DNA of 64,000 nt, from NCBI GenBank assembly GCA_950022655.1, contig OX465580.1, forward strand, positions 99,714,797-99,778,796. The letters run 5' to 3'. The position numbers were made by a program, and so were the translations under genes. The notes under the pieces are model-generated. The model was given only the letters and a program-made list of their open reading frames with translations. It was not told where the DNA came from and searched no databases. Every line of letters starts with the position of its first letter. Positions within the stretch are counted from its first letter, which is position 1. Below, piece by piece: positions 33,625-46,880 of this stretch. Source of the stretch: Alentia gelatinosa (taxonomy: Eukaryota; Annelida; Polychaeta; Phyllodocida; Polynoidae).

Positions 33625-33840
33625 GTTATCATCTCACCCCTGGTACAACTTTAGTCATAGTAATAACGTTAGAAAAAAGACTCAACGATCACCCTGGTAA
33701 ATGACAACTCTACGCCGTCGTCCTGGCGTAGTGAATACGAGATGACGTCATAGGCAATTGACCAATCAGCGGCCAGGGTTTCAGAAGAGAAGACAAGAGA
33801 TTCAAATATCCTTAACAGTGAAAGGGGTGAGATTTAAATC
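33625..33840. repeat. Possible fold-back region with CRE and CCAAT words
   Basis: TCATCTCACCCCT near 33629 and AGGGGTGAGAT near 33825 are inverted partners about 200 bp apart. Between them are TGACGTCA (33743-33750, a perfect CRE) and GACCAATCAGC (33760-33770, CCAAT box). These could be promoter sites or simply part of a MITE. The inverted partners make the MITE reading slightly better. Confidence 0.35.
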
Positions 33841-35602
33841 CAGAACTGCACTCGAATCGTAAATGAACAAATTTCCACTTGTTTAGATGGGCCATAATCG
33901 CCACTCGGCTTCGCCTTGATGACGATTGCAGCCTATCCAAACTCGTGGAGTATTGTGTATTTATAGGATTTTCTATGCAGTTCTATATAAGTATTTTACA
34001 TGGTCTTATGAACCTCCGTGCTTCTTCTATCGGTATATAGTCTAACGTCAGAGATGTATTGAACACAGTGTTACTCACGACCAGTAAGTACTGTGTACTG
34101 TCAGAGATTTAATATCCCCATGCCACTGCGTCTCTGTAAGTATTACACCAACGTGAGGTCAGTGCTGGCCACACCTGATGAAATGTTGATAACATCATGG
34201 TGGCTTTCCGTGCAGACCCGCCATTATCGTACCAGACTCTAACGACTCATCCCGCGAGTCGTTTAGCCCAAGTCATTAGTGTTTTTTTCAGCCTATCAGA
34301 CACCCCTTCCAACGTTTTATTCCCTGCGCCGCTAAGCAGTCAATGACACCATCCCCATCTACAGCCCATTCTCATCACGCTGACTGGTATACACTGCAGT
34401 ATTGGCGTTGTTACAATACTGATGTTTAAAGAGGACGGCCTTGCTTGCCTATACAATAGACAATAGGCCAGTATATGAAAGTTTTAGCCATTCAAAATTA
34501 GCCATAGATATGAATTTGTGTGTGTATGGGAGGGGGGGGGGGTAGTGTGTACTTTCAGGATGTGTACTTTCATGATAAGGAAAACTCATGTAGATCTACA
34601 TGATCTCAAGGCATACATCTATTTAACTAACAAGAGAGTTTATCAAATAATTATAGATATTTAGAGTATTTATAAATGTGTAGGTAAAGGTTCCATCCCT
34701 AAACTATAGATTCAGTCACTGCGATACGACAATAGCATCCTATAGCCGAAGCACTGTATGCATATAATCATGTCCATTATGTCCCAACCCGTAGTGCTAT
34801 AGAGGAGAGTTGCATTGTACAGTCCTTGCATAGAGGAGTATAATCGGAGGCTCGGGCCACGCAAACAAACTCGGAAATAAGAGGGTTTTTCCCCTCTGCT
34901 TCCTGCCTATTGTAGGCCCCGTGACTATTATGGTCATAGATTCTGAGTCTGGCACTCCGTGTTTATCATGAGGAAGGGGGTCGGGCAAGGGCATGGTTGA
35001 TGAGAGCCTGGTTTAGTGTGGGTGGTTGAGAGGTACCCGACGGGCAGCATGCAAACTGTTGTAGTATGCCCTTTTCACAAAGTGTCAGTAGCCTCTCGTG
35101 CAGGCAGCAGCCCAACGACCAGAACTAATACCCCTGGATGATTTTGTTGCGTGGCAGTCATTTTGGAGAGCTCTATTCTAAGTGAATCAGCGGAGCGGGA
35201 ATTTTATATATTTTTTTGCATATTTTGTTTTAATGGATTAGTGTCGCCAGATTTTAGTGGATTTCGCTCTTGTGCCTGTCAGCAAACACGATAAACCTCA
35301 CCACGCAATGAGCCGTGAGTGAAAACACAACGCTTTTCAATCGGCTTTTATCTGTCGCTGCACACTTTACAAATTGTACACCCCATTGTAGGTCCACGAA
35401 GTATTCTATGAAAACTTAACCGTACATGAATTATGTGGGAGGGGGAGGGAAATGGCTGTAGATAGGGGAGGTACTAGAAAGTTCTTGATTTTTTACATTG
35501 GACATTGTTTCTACTAATTTTGTACTTTGCACAAATACGGTTTTTATAGCATTTGATCATTCTACTTCAATCAAGCAAACATACTGACTCACCTCCTCAT
35601 TA

Positions 35603-35887
35603 AGGCCCGGCGTCCACCTACTACGATATGGCACCGATATGGTCTACGATGCACCTCCCGATAGAAAAATCAAAATCGCGTCGGAAGGTTACCTGATATC
35701 GGGGCAGTTGACCACGTTTCTGCGATTAGACACCGATAAAGACCCCATACAACGCGTGGTGAATTGGCATGTCTAGACATATGTCTACGATTTTGCACCT
35801 TCCCGATATGGCACCGATTTTGACATTTTGTATCGGTGCCATATCTGGAGGTCTACGATCCTATCGTAGTAGGTGGACGCCGGGCCT
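35603..35887. mobile_element. 285-bp MITE with 26-bp perfect TIRs
   Basis: The ends starting AGGCCCGGCGTCCACCTACT are perfect inverted copies over 26 bp, and TA lies outside both ends. The motif ATATGGCACCGAT recurs just inside each end and again, inverted, near 35838, which suggests subterminal binding sites. A TTAA target (as for Kolobok) is also possible but would match only three of four bases on the right. There is no coding capacity. Confidence 0.8.
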
Positions 35888-36412
35888 TAGAGTTTATAGT
35901 CCTAGTCTGCCATGCCGTAATTAATGACACACTCTGACAGATCATTATCCAGAAGAAGGAGTGTATATGTATAAAAGCGTTTTGCCGTCTCGACATTTAT
36001 AAAGAAATGTTCTTGTCACAAATGTAACGGCCTTAGATACAAGTCTGTACAAAAATCGATTTCAGAAGAGGAAAACACTTGTCATAGTGAATTAATGCAA
36101 AACATGGCGCTCTCAAGAGTCTAATCTGCTTTCGTTATTACATCTACCACTATATATATCCTCCGATTTCTCACCTAAGATTTTTCTCCACATATATTTG
36201 TTTATGTCCGATTATGTGTTTCCTATGTATAAATTCTCCTTTTATTACCAGTGTCCAATATTAAATTTTATCATATATGTATTTATAGATAAATCCATGC
36301 ACGTACTTTTGATAGTTATTTATCTCTGCTCCCCATACCGTACCGATTGTGTACGACACACTATGCCGCTCACTACTATACGGTACACGTTGAGACGTCA
36401 CAGAATATAGAT

Positions 36413-36635
36413 ATGGAACCACATATCACGGCTGTACATCATACTGAACTCGATGATGTCGACGGTATTCCCGAAAGTTGGTCTTATGGCATCTTTCCGT
36501 AAAAATGATAACAAGCCTCAGCTCGTGGTGTATGATATGCAACCATGCAACAAAGGTGTTCCATATAAGTATTATCCAGGTACCATGATGCCCTTCTCGT
36601 ATATCCCCTGGACCCCCGTATATGTCACTATATGA
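36413..36635 (+). pseudogene. Possible decayed reading frame
   Basis: An ATG at 36413 opens MEPHITAVHHTELDDVDGIP and reaches a TAA about 30 codons in (at ~36500). From there another frame carries a protein-like segment (KNDNKPQLVVYDMQPCNKGV, then a Tyr/Pro-rich tail) to a TGA at 36635. Both pieces look more protein-like than typical frames here, so they may be two parts of one frame broken by a small indel, or an exon pair. I do not recognise a family, and chance cannot be excluded. Confidence 0.25.
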
Positions 36636-36769
36636 GTGCACTATTATTATGAAGACAGTGTATAGCAATACATGCAATATGTCGGGATTACTTATATGTC
36701 AAACAGTACATCGAGCTAGATAATGTTACTTGCATTTGGGACCTGTTTTATTTTCTGCGCGACGAGAGT

Positions 36770-37440
36770 TTACATACCCAAGGAGGGGTCGTACGAGGGT
36801 TTGGGTTTGATTATTGAAAGTATTGTGGGGAAGGAGAGTTGTAACCGACTATCTGCGACCTCTCGTTCATTTGCGTTTTATTATTTATCGTCAGGCCGGG
36901 AGACCTCGTCCAGAGTCTCCTTCAGCTCTCCTGGCGGGCGACACCTCTAGGGGTATCGTGGGTGATTCAAAATAACAACTAAAAGCTTATTTATTGATTC
37001 ATACTAGCGGAAATATGTTTATTATGATTTGAAAACAAACTGGAGGTGACAGACGGATAATTACTGAGCTGTTTAGTTAGATTCACATATATTCATAAAT
37101 GGTGAAATTAGTTCCTAAAAATTCCACTATGTGTCATCACAGGCTGACTAAAGAAAAGAGCCATTAGCAACCAATAAGAGACCAGTAGACGCGTGAATCT
37201 GGCCAATAGGAAGAGAGTGATTACGAGACCTCGTTCAAGTCTCCTCCAAACTGTCTTACATGCCTATTCTGTCCTGGGATTCTCTCGAAGGATGAGGATT
37301 TCTCTCCCTACGGACGACAGGGTACATCGTGCGCTATTGACGATCTCTCGTCCAATAGGTCGCCTGTAGAGGTATCCTTCGTGGGGACTCTCCTGGTCAA
37401 CGAAAGTTGAAAATAAAACAGGGCCCTGTCTCCCCTCTTA
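36770..37440. repeat. Dispersed repeat, copy 2
   Basis: It aligns in order with 52770-53390: 'gagggtttgggtt', 'catttgcgtt..aataatttatc', 'aaaacaaactgg', 'tagttagattca...ggtgaaattagt', 'actgtctta' and 'tgaaaataaa'. Identity is patchy, so the copies are old. It could be an unrecognised non-autonomous element or a retroelement relic. Confidence 0.5.
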
Positions 37441-37863
37441 ACATCTGACTTTACGCTTGATATTAAGTGCCTCGCTCGCTACATCTAATTCTCTGTGTCC
37501 AGCATCACGTCCGTATATCGATGCACCAGATTCTCTCTGTACGCCACAACATTCGATTCTGCACTCTCCCACAATTGTATCTTATATTCGCACGCGCGTG
37601 TGCTGGCGTTTTATACTAGGCATGCCCTCCATGAGGCTGGGCCTAGCCTGTCAGTGTTGATTATGGCGTTATTACCCCACATAAATATGCCGAGTCCCGG
37701 GCCCTGATTACATGCCAGCTTCAGGGTGTATTATATGCGAATATGCTAAGCCGCCGACGCCGCGAACAGGGCCACAAAGGCATGTATTATAAAGTGTCCG
37801 ATTAGGCATACATATGGCGCTGATAGGTGGGCGACGTGGGCGACGCAGAAGCCTGGCCGAGTA

Positions 37864-37909
37864 GGGGGAGGTGGGGAGGAGGGGGGGAGGGGGGGGAGGG
37901 GGGGGGGGG
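37864..37909 (+). other. G-rich tract, quadruplex potential
   Basis: A 46-base nearly pure G tract with more than four runs of four or more G separated by A or AG. It is the strongest quadruplex-forming candidate in the window. Confidence 0.75.
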
Positions 37910-40900
37910 CTCCCACAGGCGAGCCATGTGGAGGCCGTCGCAGCAACATCCCAATCTTTCAGGATTTTATGGGGAGTTCTTATTTGGGCTGGACGTGTAT
38001 GGAGTTAGAGCGCAGGGCGAAAGGGAAATAAGGCATTGCGTGTGAGCGCAGTACAGAAGGATTCATTCCCCTGTCTCTAAATCGCCCACCAATGTTAGGT
38101 GGCATGACATTCTCTGCGGCATAGAGCATATCGGGCTCTCTGCTGGAGGTCAGTCGTAAACACATCTAGTGGCTCGTAAACTGGTCCTTATGAGGGTAAT
38201 TTGACAATGCTTGTCCGCAGAACAGACGGCCTGTGTTGGTCTTTCAAAATGAAATTGTACATGATATCTGAGTCCAAAGGCAAAAAAAGGGGAAAAAACA
38301 AATTAGCTTAGCATTTTGGTTTCATCCTAATACAAATAAAATGGCTCTATGTTATCATTTATTGATAATATGTTTCAGGGCATTTAGAAAATATTTGCCC
38401 TTCCTTCTCTCTTAATTCATTTCGATATTTGGTAAGAATGTATTACTATCCATGAATCTATCAATTGCCTTTGGGTCTTCAATCAAATGTGAAATGAAGT
38501 CTAGAAAACCCCTGAAATTCCATTCTTGTAGTACTACTACTACGATTCTTTTCTCAGACCAGTGCTACAAGGGACAGGGAACTAGGACAGAGCGCCGAAG
38601 ACAGGAGCTGGTGGAGCCATTCCCGTGCCGAGGCTCGTCCAGTAAAGATGCATTTTGGAAATTGGTGCTGGAAGTTGGGGGCGGGTCTTCTGAATGCTGT
38701 AGGGCGGCGGCTGGTGAGTGCTTGTCGTGTGTTTCCTGGCACGGATGATTACTCGTAGTCGGCAGAAGTGATGTACGTGACAGGGCATTGAGTGGCTTCT
38801 CTGAGTTATAGCGAGCTCCTCGCGTGGACCGGTCGCCGTTATCCGCCGCTTGGTGTCAGGCTCTTCCACAACCCGGGATGCAATCGAAAGCCAGCAGCCT
38901 TCAGGACCCCAAACCCCGCACCTATCTTTATAAACCGAAGCTCCGTTAATATTGTCCTCAACAAAATATAGCACACCGAAATACAGTTGTAACAGTGGCT
39001 AAAATGCACGTTTCATAGGTCTTCTCGGGACGGATGTATGCAATGTTTTAAAACTGTCTCATGTATAGCTCATTGATCGTTTTCCCCTTTCCCGTCTAGA
39101 ACTTCTGCCGTTCAACGAGTTAACGGTGCCCTAAACACATGAATTGACCCGGAAGACATTAAGGATTTGTGTCCATGCTCTAGTTCTTTGGCGCGACCTA
39201 GTTTGTTTGCCTTGTAATTGGTGTCTCAATTGGTTCCGGTAGGTTCGACCTAATAAATCGTTGTTTCATGGTTGCAAAAATGCTGCACCTATAAGCAATG
39301 GAATCTTTTGTCTCGTGTTGAATGCCTAATAACTGTTCCCCAACCCTCCCTCCCATAAGCCCCTTATTTTCTGCTTCACTTAAAATATCAGCACACTTAT
39401 GCTAACCCCCATGCATGCACCTAACGTTAAGCATGTAGAACAACCAACCCATGTTTCATCGCCTCTAACTCTACCGTCCCCTATTTTACTTCTCCTAGCT
39501 ATACCATAGTAGCCGCTCTGCCTGTCTGCCGGGAGTCCCTGGAGCCGGAACTCGCCGGCACTGCTCCTGACCCCGCCCTCGTAAACAGGGGACAAGGTGC
39601 GCCGGCCAATACTCACAAACGGAGGAATTTCGATGCCCGCGAAGGGAATAGTTGGCGTTTGTGATCCGTGCGTTCGGCAGTCTCGATGAATAATTCGGTG
39701 ACTGAAGCGAGCAGGATCTCTGTTCTAGGCTAGCTGTCACTAATGGCTGAAAGCTGACAGTAGGGTGGATGATAAATGGGAGTAAGATGTATGGTATGGG
39801 ACAGGACAAAGAATATGAAATAGGAAGGGACGAGTAATATTATAAAATTGGACAGGACAATACGTTTTGAAATGGGACATGATATAGGATGGGTGACTGG
39901 TTTAAGTAGATGTAAGACAAGAATATATGGCCACGGCTCTGTCGAAAAAAGTGATAGAAGCAAGAAATAAAATCAAGATTTGTATGGGTGGGTTCCTAAG
40001 AATAGACATATACTGGGGTTGGCTTAGGTATTGCTGTTGTTGGTCTGTGGTGTATTACTTTGATATACAGATATGTTGTTGGCGAATGTTGCTAGGAAAG
40101 GTGCAATAAAATATGAGTAGATTTTAAGAGTTGTAGAAGTGTAATGGTTGATATGTCCGATTATATATATATATAGGATACGTGTAGAAGAAAACTTGAG
40201 GCAGAATTACACATATATGTGCAATGAGTAAAGTATTTGAGAGTCGATGGTTGAAGAAGGAAACGAAAAGAGGATCCGTGTTGTTGTATGCGTGTGAAAT
40301 GGGTACAGTGGATTAGGGGTGCGGATATTGGGTTAGGCGGATTAAGCTGTTGAGGACCAGATGGGTGAGGGCTGTGGGAAAAGGATTAAGGCATCAGTAG
40401 AGTCACGAGTATGAGCGAAGAAGACAATAGCTGGCAACGAGTCTGGTATTCAGAGAAGTGCCTCAGCCAATCCTCCCAGAGGCTCTGAGAGAGATTACAT
40501 GAGGTGATCCAGTTATACCTAATTAATCCCCGGCCTACCACTTTGTGATAGTAAACCATGGGAGCCGGTGGGAATGAGGCGAAACAACGAGCACTCCGGA
40601 GACAAGCGGTAGTTCTAGCTACAATAGCACAGAATATAAAGAAGTCGATAGGTATATTTTTAGATTAAAAACATTGATATATCATCCCATCCCCGACATA
40701 ACTGGACAGATAACTTCATGTATAAAATCACAACAATATAGAACAATACTCCACAGGAAGAGAGTAAAAAAACAGGATATCATTTGAATTTGGTGGGCTT
40801 ACTGAGTCCTATTTATCGGTACCTTCTCGTTTTGCAGATCATGAGAATTTGTTATCTTAGACATATTTATATATATGGTACAAAATCGAAACTCTTTAAT

Positions 40901-40956
40901 TGGACTTCCATCGATTGCACAGACGAGATTCAGATGCCGTTGGAATTGCTTTGCTG
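37910..40956. other. Stretch without supportable genes
   Basis: Mixed DNA with a GC-rich patch at 38570-38900 and a degenerate tandem repeat at about 39755-39890. No domain or convincing exon is seen. Confidence 0.4.
39755..39890. repeat. Degenerate tandem repeat
   Basis: Variants of 'gggacaggacaa...ttgaaat' recur with a spacing of about 45-60 bp ('tatgggacaggacaaag', 'aattggacaggacaata', 'aatgggacatgatatag'). Confidence 0.45.
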
Positions 40957-41050
40957 GGGACGATGCATATTCAGCATAATGAGCTTTAGGTGGGACCTTC
41001 GCTTTCCAGGGACTATGCATATTCAGCATAATGAGATTCAAGTGGGACCT
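40957..41050. repeat. 51-bp tandem duplication
   Basis: GGGACGATGCATATTCAGCA and GGGACTATGCATATTCAGCA start two similar units, each ending GTGGGACCT after 'taatgag'. Confidence 0.8.
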
Positions 41051-44000
41051 ACATGAGACCAGGGTTTGGTTTCCCAAAGCAGAGAGCCATAGCCTCTCTG
41101 TACATAGGACGATGAAGTGATATATGCATAATGATGCAGCTTAGGACCTAGATGTGAGTTTCTTAAGAGCCTTGGCAGCAGTGAATAAAATATTGAAAGG
41201 TTTACCTTCGGATATATAGTTCTTGCTAATAAAGGAATAGGATTTCACTTAAACCCTGAGCAGTAATGTGTATTTCACTATAACGGAGACCAGTGCATTC
41301 ATAAAAAAACTTGTTATGGGTTAGAAACGGGCCTATATATCTTAACAAAACTGTGAGGACCTGTATGGGAGTAAAACACCCTCAACGTACCTTGGCAAGG
41401 AATTATTTATTACTGCCTGCAGGTGTTGAGCGGGCATTTGTATCGACCCGAGACGCATCGGAGCGTTGGGCTTGCATGCACCGTCCTCTGTACATACCCT
41501 GGAGGAGTGCACGGCGGGTGGTTGTAGGGTGCATAACCAACGTACCCAGGATCAGGGAATAGAATAGGCGAAGAGTTACTGCCGCTTGATTTGGCAGGCG
41601 TGGTCCGGGGGAGGCGTGCCTCATGTGTGAATGGTTGGCAGCGGGGTGGGGATGGGGGATGGGGGTAGGGATCATGGTGGGCCGACTTCTGTGTAATAAA
41701 GTGTTCGCCCGAGGATGCTATGCAAGTGGTGTTCATTGGAGCAAACCCAGCAGGGAACGCGGGGTATAAGAGGAAAGGGCAGGGTTTGCTCTTACTAGTC
41801 CAGAGCTTCAATGGTGCCCGATGTTTCCTTTCCTTACTGGGTCCCGCCCTCTATCCTGGGCTATGGAAGGCCATTGCAAGGCCCACAAGCAAGCCATTAG
41901 AACCAGCATCGGCAATCCAATTTCTGGTGTGGCGGGCGCCGACTAGGCGGGCCAGGCTCCGAGATTAGCACGGCCAGGGTGGCGGGCGGCCGCCGGTATT
42001 GTGGTAAATCCTATCGGTCCATCACCCACCTGATGCTCGCGTCGACAATGGAGCAGCTCAGAGGCCGCCGTGCGGGCAGTTGAGCAGGTCTTTACACCCA
42101 GTAACAGGGCCCAGTGGCATCGGACCACGGCCCATCTCCACCAACACCAAAGCAGCCCCGCCCTAGTTTCCATCACGTTTACCGCACTCACTCACCACGA
42201 CACCTTTCTTCCTGGCTCACAAGCAAGCCCCTTCAACTCTGTTCTACTGATTAAGCTATTCCCACTGGTCTTCGTACTGCATACGGTCTACGTATAGGTG
42301 TTTTTGTTCACTGACAATTAAATGAATATTCATAAAAAAAAGAAATGCAAAATAAGAACAAACAAAGATAGATCCTTGTTCACTCCAATATATGTTGCTC
42401 ATTGATTATGCGATAATCAGTTCCTCATGATCAGTCTACGAGGAATATTCCACCATAGAATTATTTAAAATGTCCTCATTCTCTCCTTTCAACAGCTCAC
42501 CTGAGTAAGATCCCAGAGTTCGTCCTATGCCTACTTGCACTAACTAGATCTTTTAAACCACACTGGCAATAATGATTAACCACCAGTTTCCCAATCCGCG
42601 ATCCATTTACCTTGCCCAAGTGATTGTACCCAAGCTTTGAATTGTTTCTACTTAGACATCTCGGCCCCTCCCCCTGTGAGCTGCTTATTACCAGCACAAC
42701 CCACTGCCCAAAGCTGCATGTTGTTCTCCTGCCCAGGGCCAGCCATTCTCTGGTATCTCCCACCTGCAGCCGCTTAGAGGAGGCTCCGCAAAGATTCCGG
42801 TCTATATCGCAGATGGGAGTCGCTAAAAAGCTGGCGAGCAGGGTGGGCACACCACCTCCCGGAGTCCATTAAATAATTAGGTTGCTCTCTGAGGCAGTGC
42901 TCAGTGGGGCTCGTAATCACAGCACTTTATATTCTCAGACAATCCATTTAAGGAAATGAAAGGATGGAGGAAGAAGATGAGGCACTAGCCACCGACTGAG
43001 GGGGAAGAGTGAAGACCAGCCTGTTGATGGGCTCCGCGCTGGTGCTGGCCAGTAATCAAATTCGAAGGCAATAAAAGCCACCGGTAGAAGCATGTTGACA
43101 TTTCTCTCAGCATGTGAGGTAGAACCAGAGAGAAATGCCATTGTGTGTTGCCATTAGGGCACCCGCCGAACCGAACCCCATAATGAAAATATATCCTCCT
43201 CCACGGTGGTGTTAATTTCGTGATGCAAATATCCGGCAAACTGGAAGGGGTTTATGGTCATGATTTGGTACGTAGCAGCGAGAGGGTTTTGTGGCAGTAA
43301 ATGCATATTTCATGACCGCGATTTGAACGCTTCCGAAGGTGTCATAAGTGCCCCTAAGAGAGCGAGTGTTTTCCGGTACTCTACACTCAGGCAGTAAACA
43401 CTGAGTGTTTCTTGCCCTTAAATCACACCAGATCGAGAAAGGAGCTGTGGGGTAGGAGAAGGCACAAGAGTATAAATAGCACGTCTTCTCTTTGTTCCGC
43501 CACGAGGCGTGGCGTTTTAATGCAAACCACCCCAGCATTGATTCACTGATCGAACATGGCTGGGGAAATGGTGCTTCAAATCTCCTTCCAGTTCTATAGA
43601 GCTTCGGAAGGCTTAGTCGTATAATCCGAGCCAGGTGGATGTGGCAGACAAGGAACCCCACTCTCAAATAATCCACAGAAAAAGATTCATCCTTTCAATT
43701 CTGATTTAGACTTGGGAAGGTAGGCGCTTTCCACTTTCTCCTTTTTATTTTTATTACTACGATCTATTCTATTTGTTTCTGCCCTCGCAGTCAACAGGAA
43801 GTATGGAAGGATTGCATGATGGTGCTCTGTGTGTGGGTAAATGGAGCATGTGGCGGATGTGTTTTACCAGCACCAGTGATTTGACATATTGCATCATAAG
43901 GCCTATTTCCACCTCCCGACAAAATGATCGGCGATTCTTAGCAGCCACACAATCTAATATGCAAATATGGAGAACGGATCAGTGATATTGTTTATCGATG

Positions 44001-45349
44001 GTCAGTTCCCACCTGACAACCGAATTTTGTTCCCCCTTGTGGAACTCATGATTCCTCTCAAAATCAACCAGTGTTGAATCAATCGGCGACACTTTCGAGG
44101 AGGTGTTGTAAAAAAAGAAATGCTAAAAATAGAAAATGAAATAAGTCGCCGATTTCTTTTTCCTATTTCCACTTGCCGACGTCTGACAAAAATGATGAAA
44201 TAATCCATCAAGGGTGGCCGACAAATTTATCGGAAGACAAACCATGGCAAAAGTCAGTCAGGGGGGGAATAGGCCTATACCTTTAGCCGTGGGCGGCGGG
44301 ACGGTGAAGAGCGTGGGGTGGCTATCTACAGAGCTCTGTATACATACGTAGCTATTATTTAAGTTAGACAATATATTCATAAGACGGAATAGCAAAGTAC
44401 CAAACTAGACCTTTGGTGAGTTGGGGGTGATGAAGGAGTTCAGGCGGGTGGTTGGTGGCGATTGACTACAGAAAGGTACCGGATAGATATATAGCTGGGG
44501 TGGTAAGCGGCTGGCAGTTAGCAGGTGGTAGGTGATTTTAGATGGTGGCTGCGTATGGGTGGTTCATAGTTGCAGACAAGTGGCTGAAGGCGGGTGTTGG
44601 GTACATACAAGAAGATGTCTGTAGGTGGGTGACGGGTGACCGGAGATGTGTGGCTGTGAATCTCCGCAATTCAGATCTTACTCATGATAGAGGATACGAG
44701 TGGTAGAGATCAATTTAGACAATTCATGAGGTAGCTACGTACTCTGAACAAACTACCAATGAATGTGCATGGCTCCTATTTACACAGAAAAATTAAATAC
44801 GGTGTACTCTTAGCAAAACAACAGGGTTTGTATACAGCATTATTAGGGTATAGTCGTTACCTCTCCCAGCACAACTCTAAACACACTCCCAGCATATTTT
44901 GATCTTTGTGGATCGTGCCTTTTCCGGGTATGAATCATACCCTTCTTCCAGATGGACCTAGCTTGGTCATTTCTGCGATTACTCAGAACCACGTGGGCGC
45001 TTGGGGAGCGTTTCAGGAACTTCAAGATCATGATCTAAATATAGAATGACAGGTATGACATAACCCAGTCCACCTTGGTGAGGATTTCCCCTATGACATC
45101 ATAGCCAGACCGGGAACTGGAAGCGGGAGCAATCCAACGGGAATGACACCTGCGGTCCTGGGAGTGAAAAATATCATAAATGGACGTTAGGGCCCACCTA
45201 ATTTTGCAGAATTGGTTAATTCGTTTTAGCTTGTTAGTGCTAAAAATGGAAATGACACAGATTTCTTTTGCAAATTTCATGAGTAAGTAATGACTTGATA
45301 TGTATGCATATTTTAATTATATATGTGGATGTTATGATAGGTCGGCCTT

Positions 45350-45412
45350 AATAACGTCCCGATGAGTGGGCCCTAACGTCCCGACTCTCGGGTGATGGGC
45401 CCTGACGTCTAC
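45350..45412. repeat. Short imperfect tandem repeat
   Basis: TAACGTCCCGA...GGGCCC occurs twice, followed by a third partial TGACGTC, in units of 22 and 29 bp. Confidence 0.6.
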
Positions 45413-46699
45413 ATACCGGTGGCAGCAGCAGGCAGTACACGACAGGCGATGATTGGAGGTCGTACAGTATTGGTTGTTTTCTAGTCTTCCCGAAAGACTA
45501 AACCACCGTGAATGGCTTGGTTTACCCGTAATGACTGGACATTTTTCTAGGTGGCTGGCAGTTAGCTTTGAATGCCAGCTGTGCGGCTGGGTACCCACTG
45601 CAGAGTGCGGCACCCAGGGACGACTTGCTAATTACTCATCTGCTAAATCTCGCCACTGTTAATTAATCTAATCACTAGGGCCACTTGTCTCAATGATTAA
45701 TGAGTTAACGGTCTTAAAATGAAATAACATCCGATGTAGTGAATGCCAAGAGGATGGTTGAAAGGACATTCAATCCGTAAAGTATTCAGATTCTCCCACA
45801 AAGACTTCACACGGACAGATTAAAAGAACAACTCCATTCATATACAATTCCTGTCACTAGGCGCAGACTCATCAGAATAGAATAACCTGTCAATTTTCTG
45901 CATTTTATGCTTAGTTAACACAGCTAATGTGTTCCGTATATGCTAGGTGCAAAACCTATCATAATTCAATGAGTACTTGTGATCTAGCCAAAGACACGCC
46001 ATTACAAATAGTTAATCAACGAGAGATCATATTGCTGAGGTATCAATATTCCTGCCGTGGAGTGTTCACAACAGTGAAACCACCGGCTCATAGTGCCATT
46101 CTTGATTTCACATAACATCGTTAGACTTTATACCTATTCTCAAAGGCAATGCGGTATTACATACTCCAACATCACTTTCTTAGTTTTTTGTAGATTTTCC
46201 CAACCTGTCACTGGTGGAAGTACATGTCTTTAAACGGTGTGCTGCCAGATCCTAGGTTTTCAACTATCCTTACACATATGTACATTTTATATTTTATAGT
46301 ATATGAACATAGTGTATTTAAATACAACGTTATCAAGTGCGAAGCGTGGAGAGGGGCCTCATTATCGATACAACCTAAATACGTTCCCCCATCATAACGG
46401 CCTATGTGGAGATGGTTTACTACGGGTTACTCAGACGTTCCTTGTGCTGATCGTACTGTAAATTCCTGAAGAGCTCCCCTATCTGCACATTCGTCCTAGA
46501 TCCCGTCCTCTGCGCCTTTCCATCTGAGAAAGACGAGGCGCCTCGCCGTCCATTGATCCACACATTCATGTGCCGTGCTCAGGGCTTTCATCTCCTCTAG
46601 ATGACCACAAAGTAAAGGCGCGCCACGTACGCACCGCTGTGAGGTCTGGTCGTATTTACTCCCTATGGCCCCCAAGACGAGGATGCTGGGGTACAATGG

Positions 46700-46747
46700 A
46701 TATATGTATATATAAATATAAATATAAATATATATAAATACGTATAA

Positions 46748-46778
<31 letters not shown>

Positions 46779-46785
46779 AATATAC

Positions 46786-46849
<64 letters not shown>

Positions 46850-46880
46850 TGTACATATGTAAATATATATATGCATGTAC
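46700..46880. repeat. Compound TA/TAAA microsatellite
   Basis: Mixed TATA, AAATA and pure TA blocks, ending with two copies of ATGCATGTACATAT. Confidence 0.9.

Noticed and set aside
42497..42850. Minus-strand frame ending at CTCAG|GTGAGC
   Set aside because: The donor is good, but no acceptor with a pyrimidine tract matches and the sequence shows no domain.
43900..44200. Possible transposon bounded by 'cctatttccac' direct repeats
   Set aside because: The similarity is short and the region has no clear ends or inverted arms.
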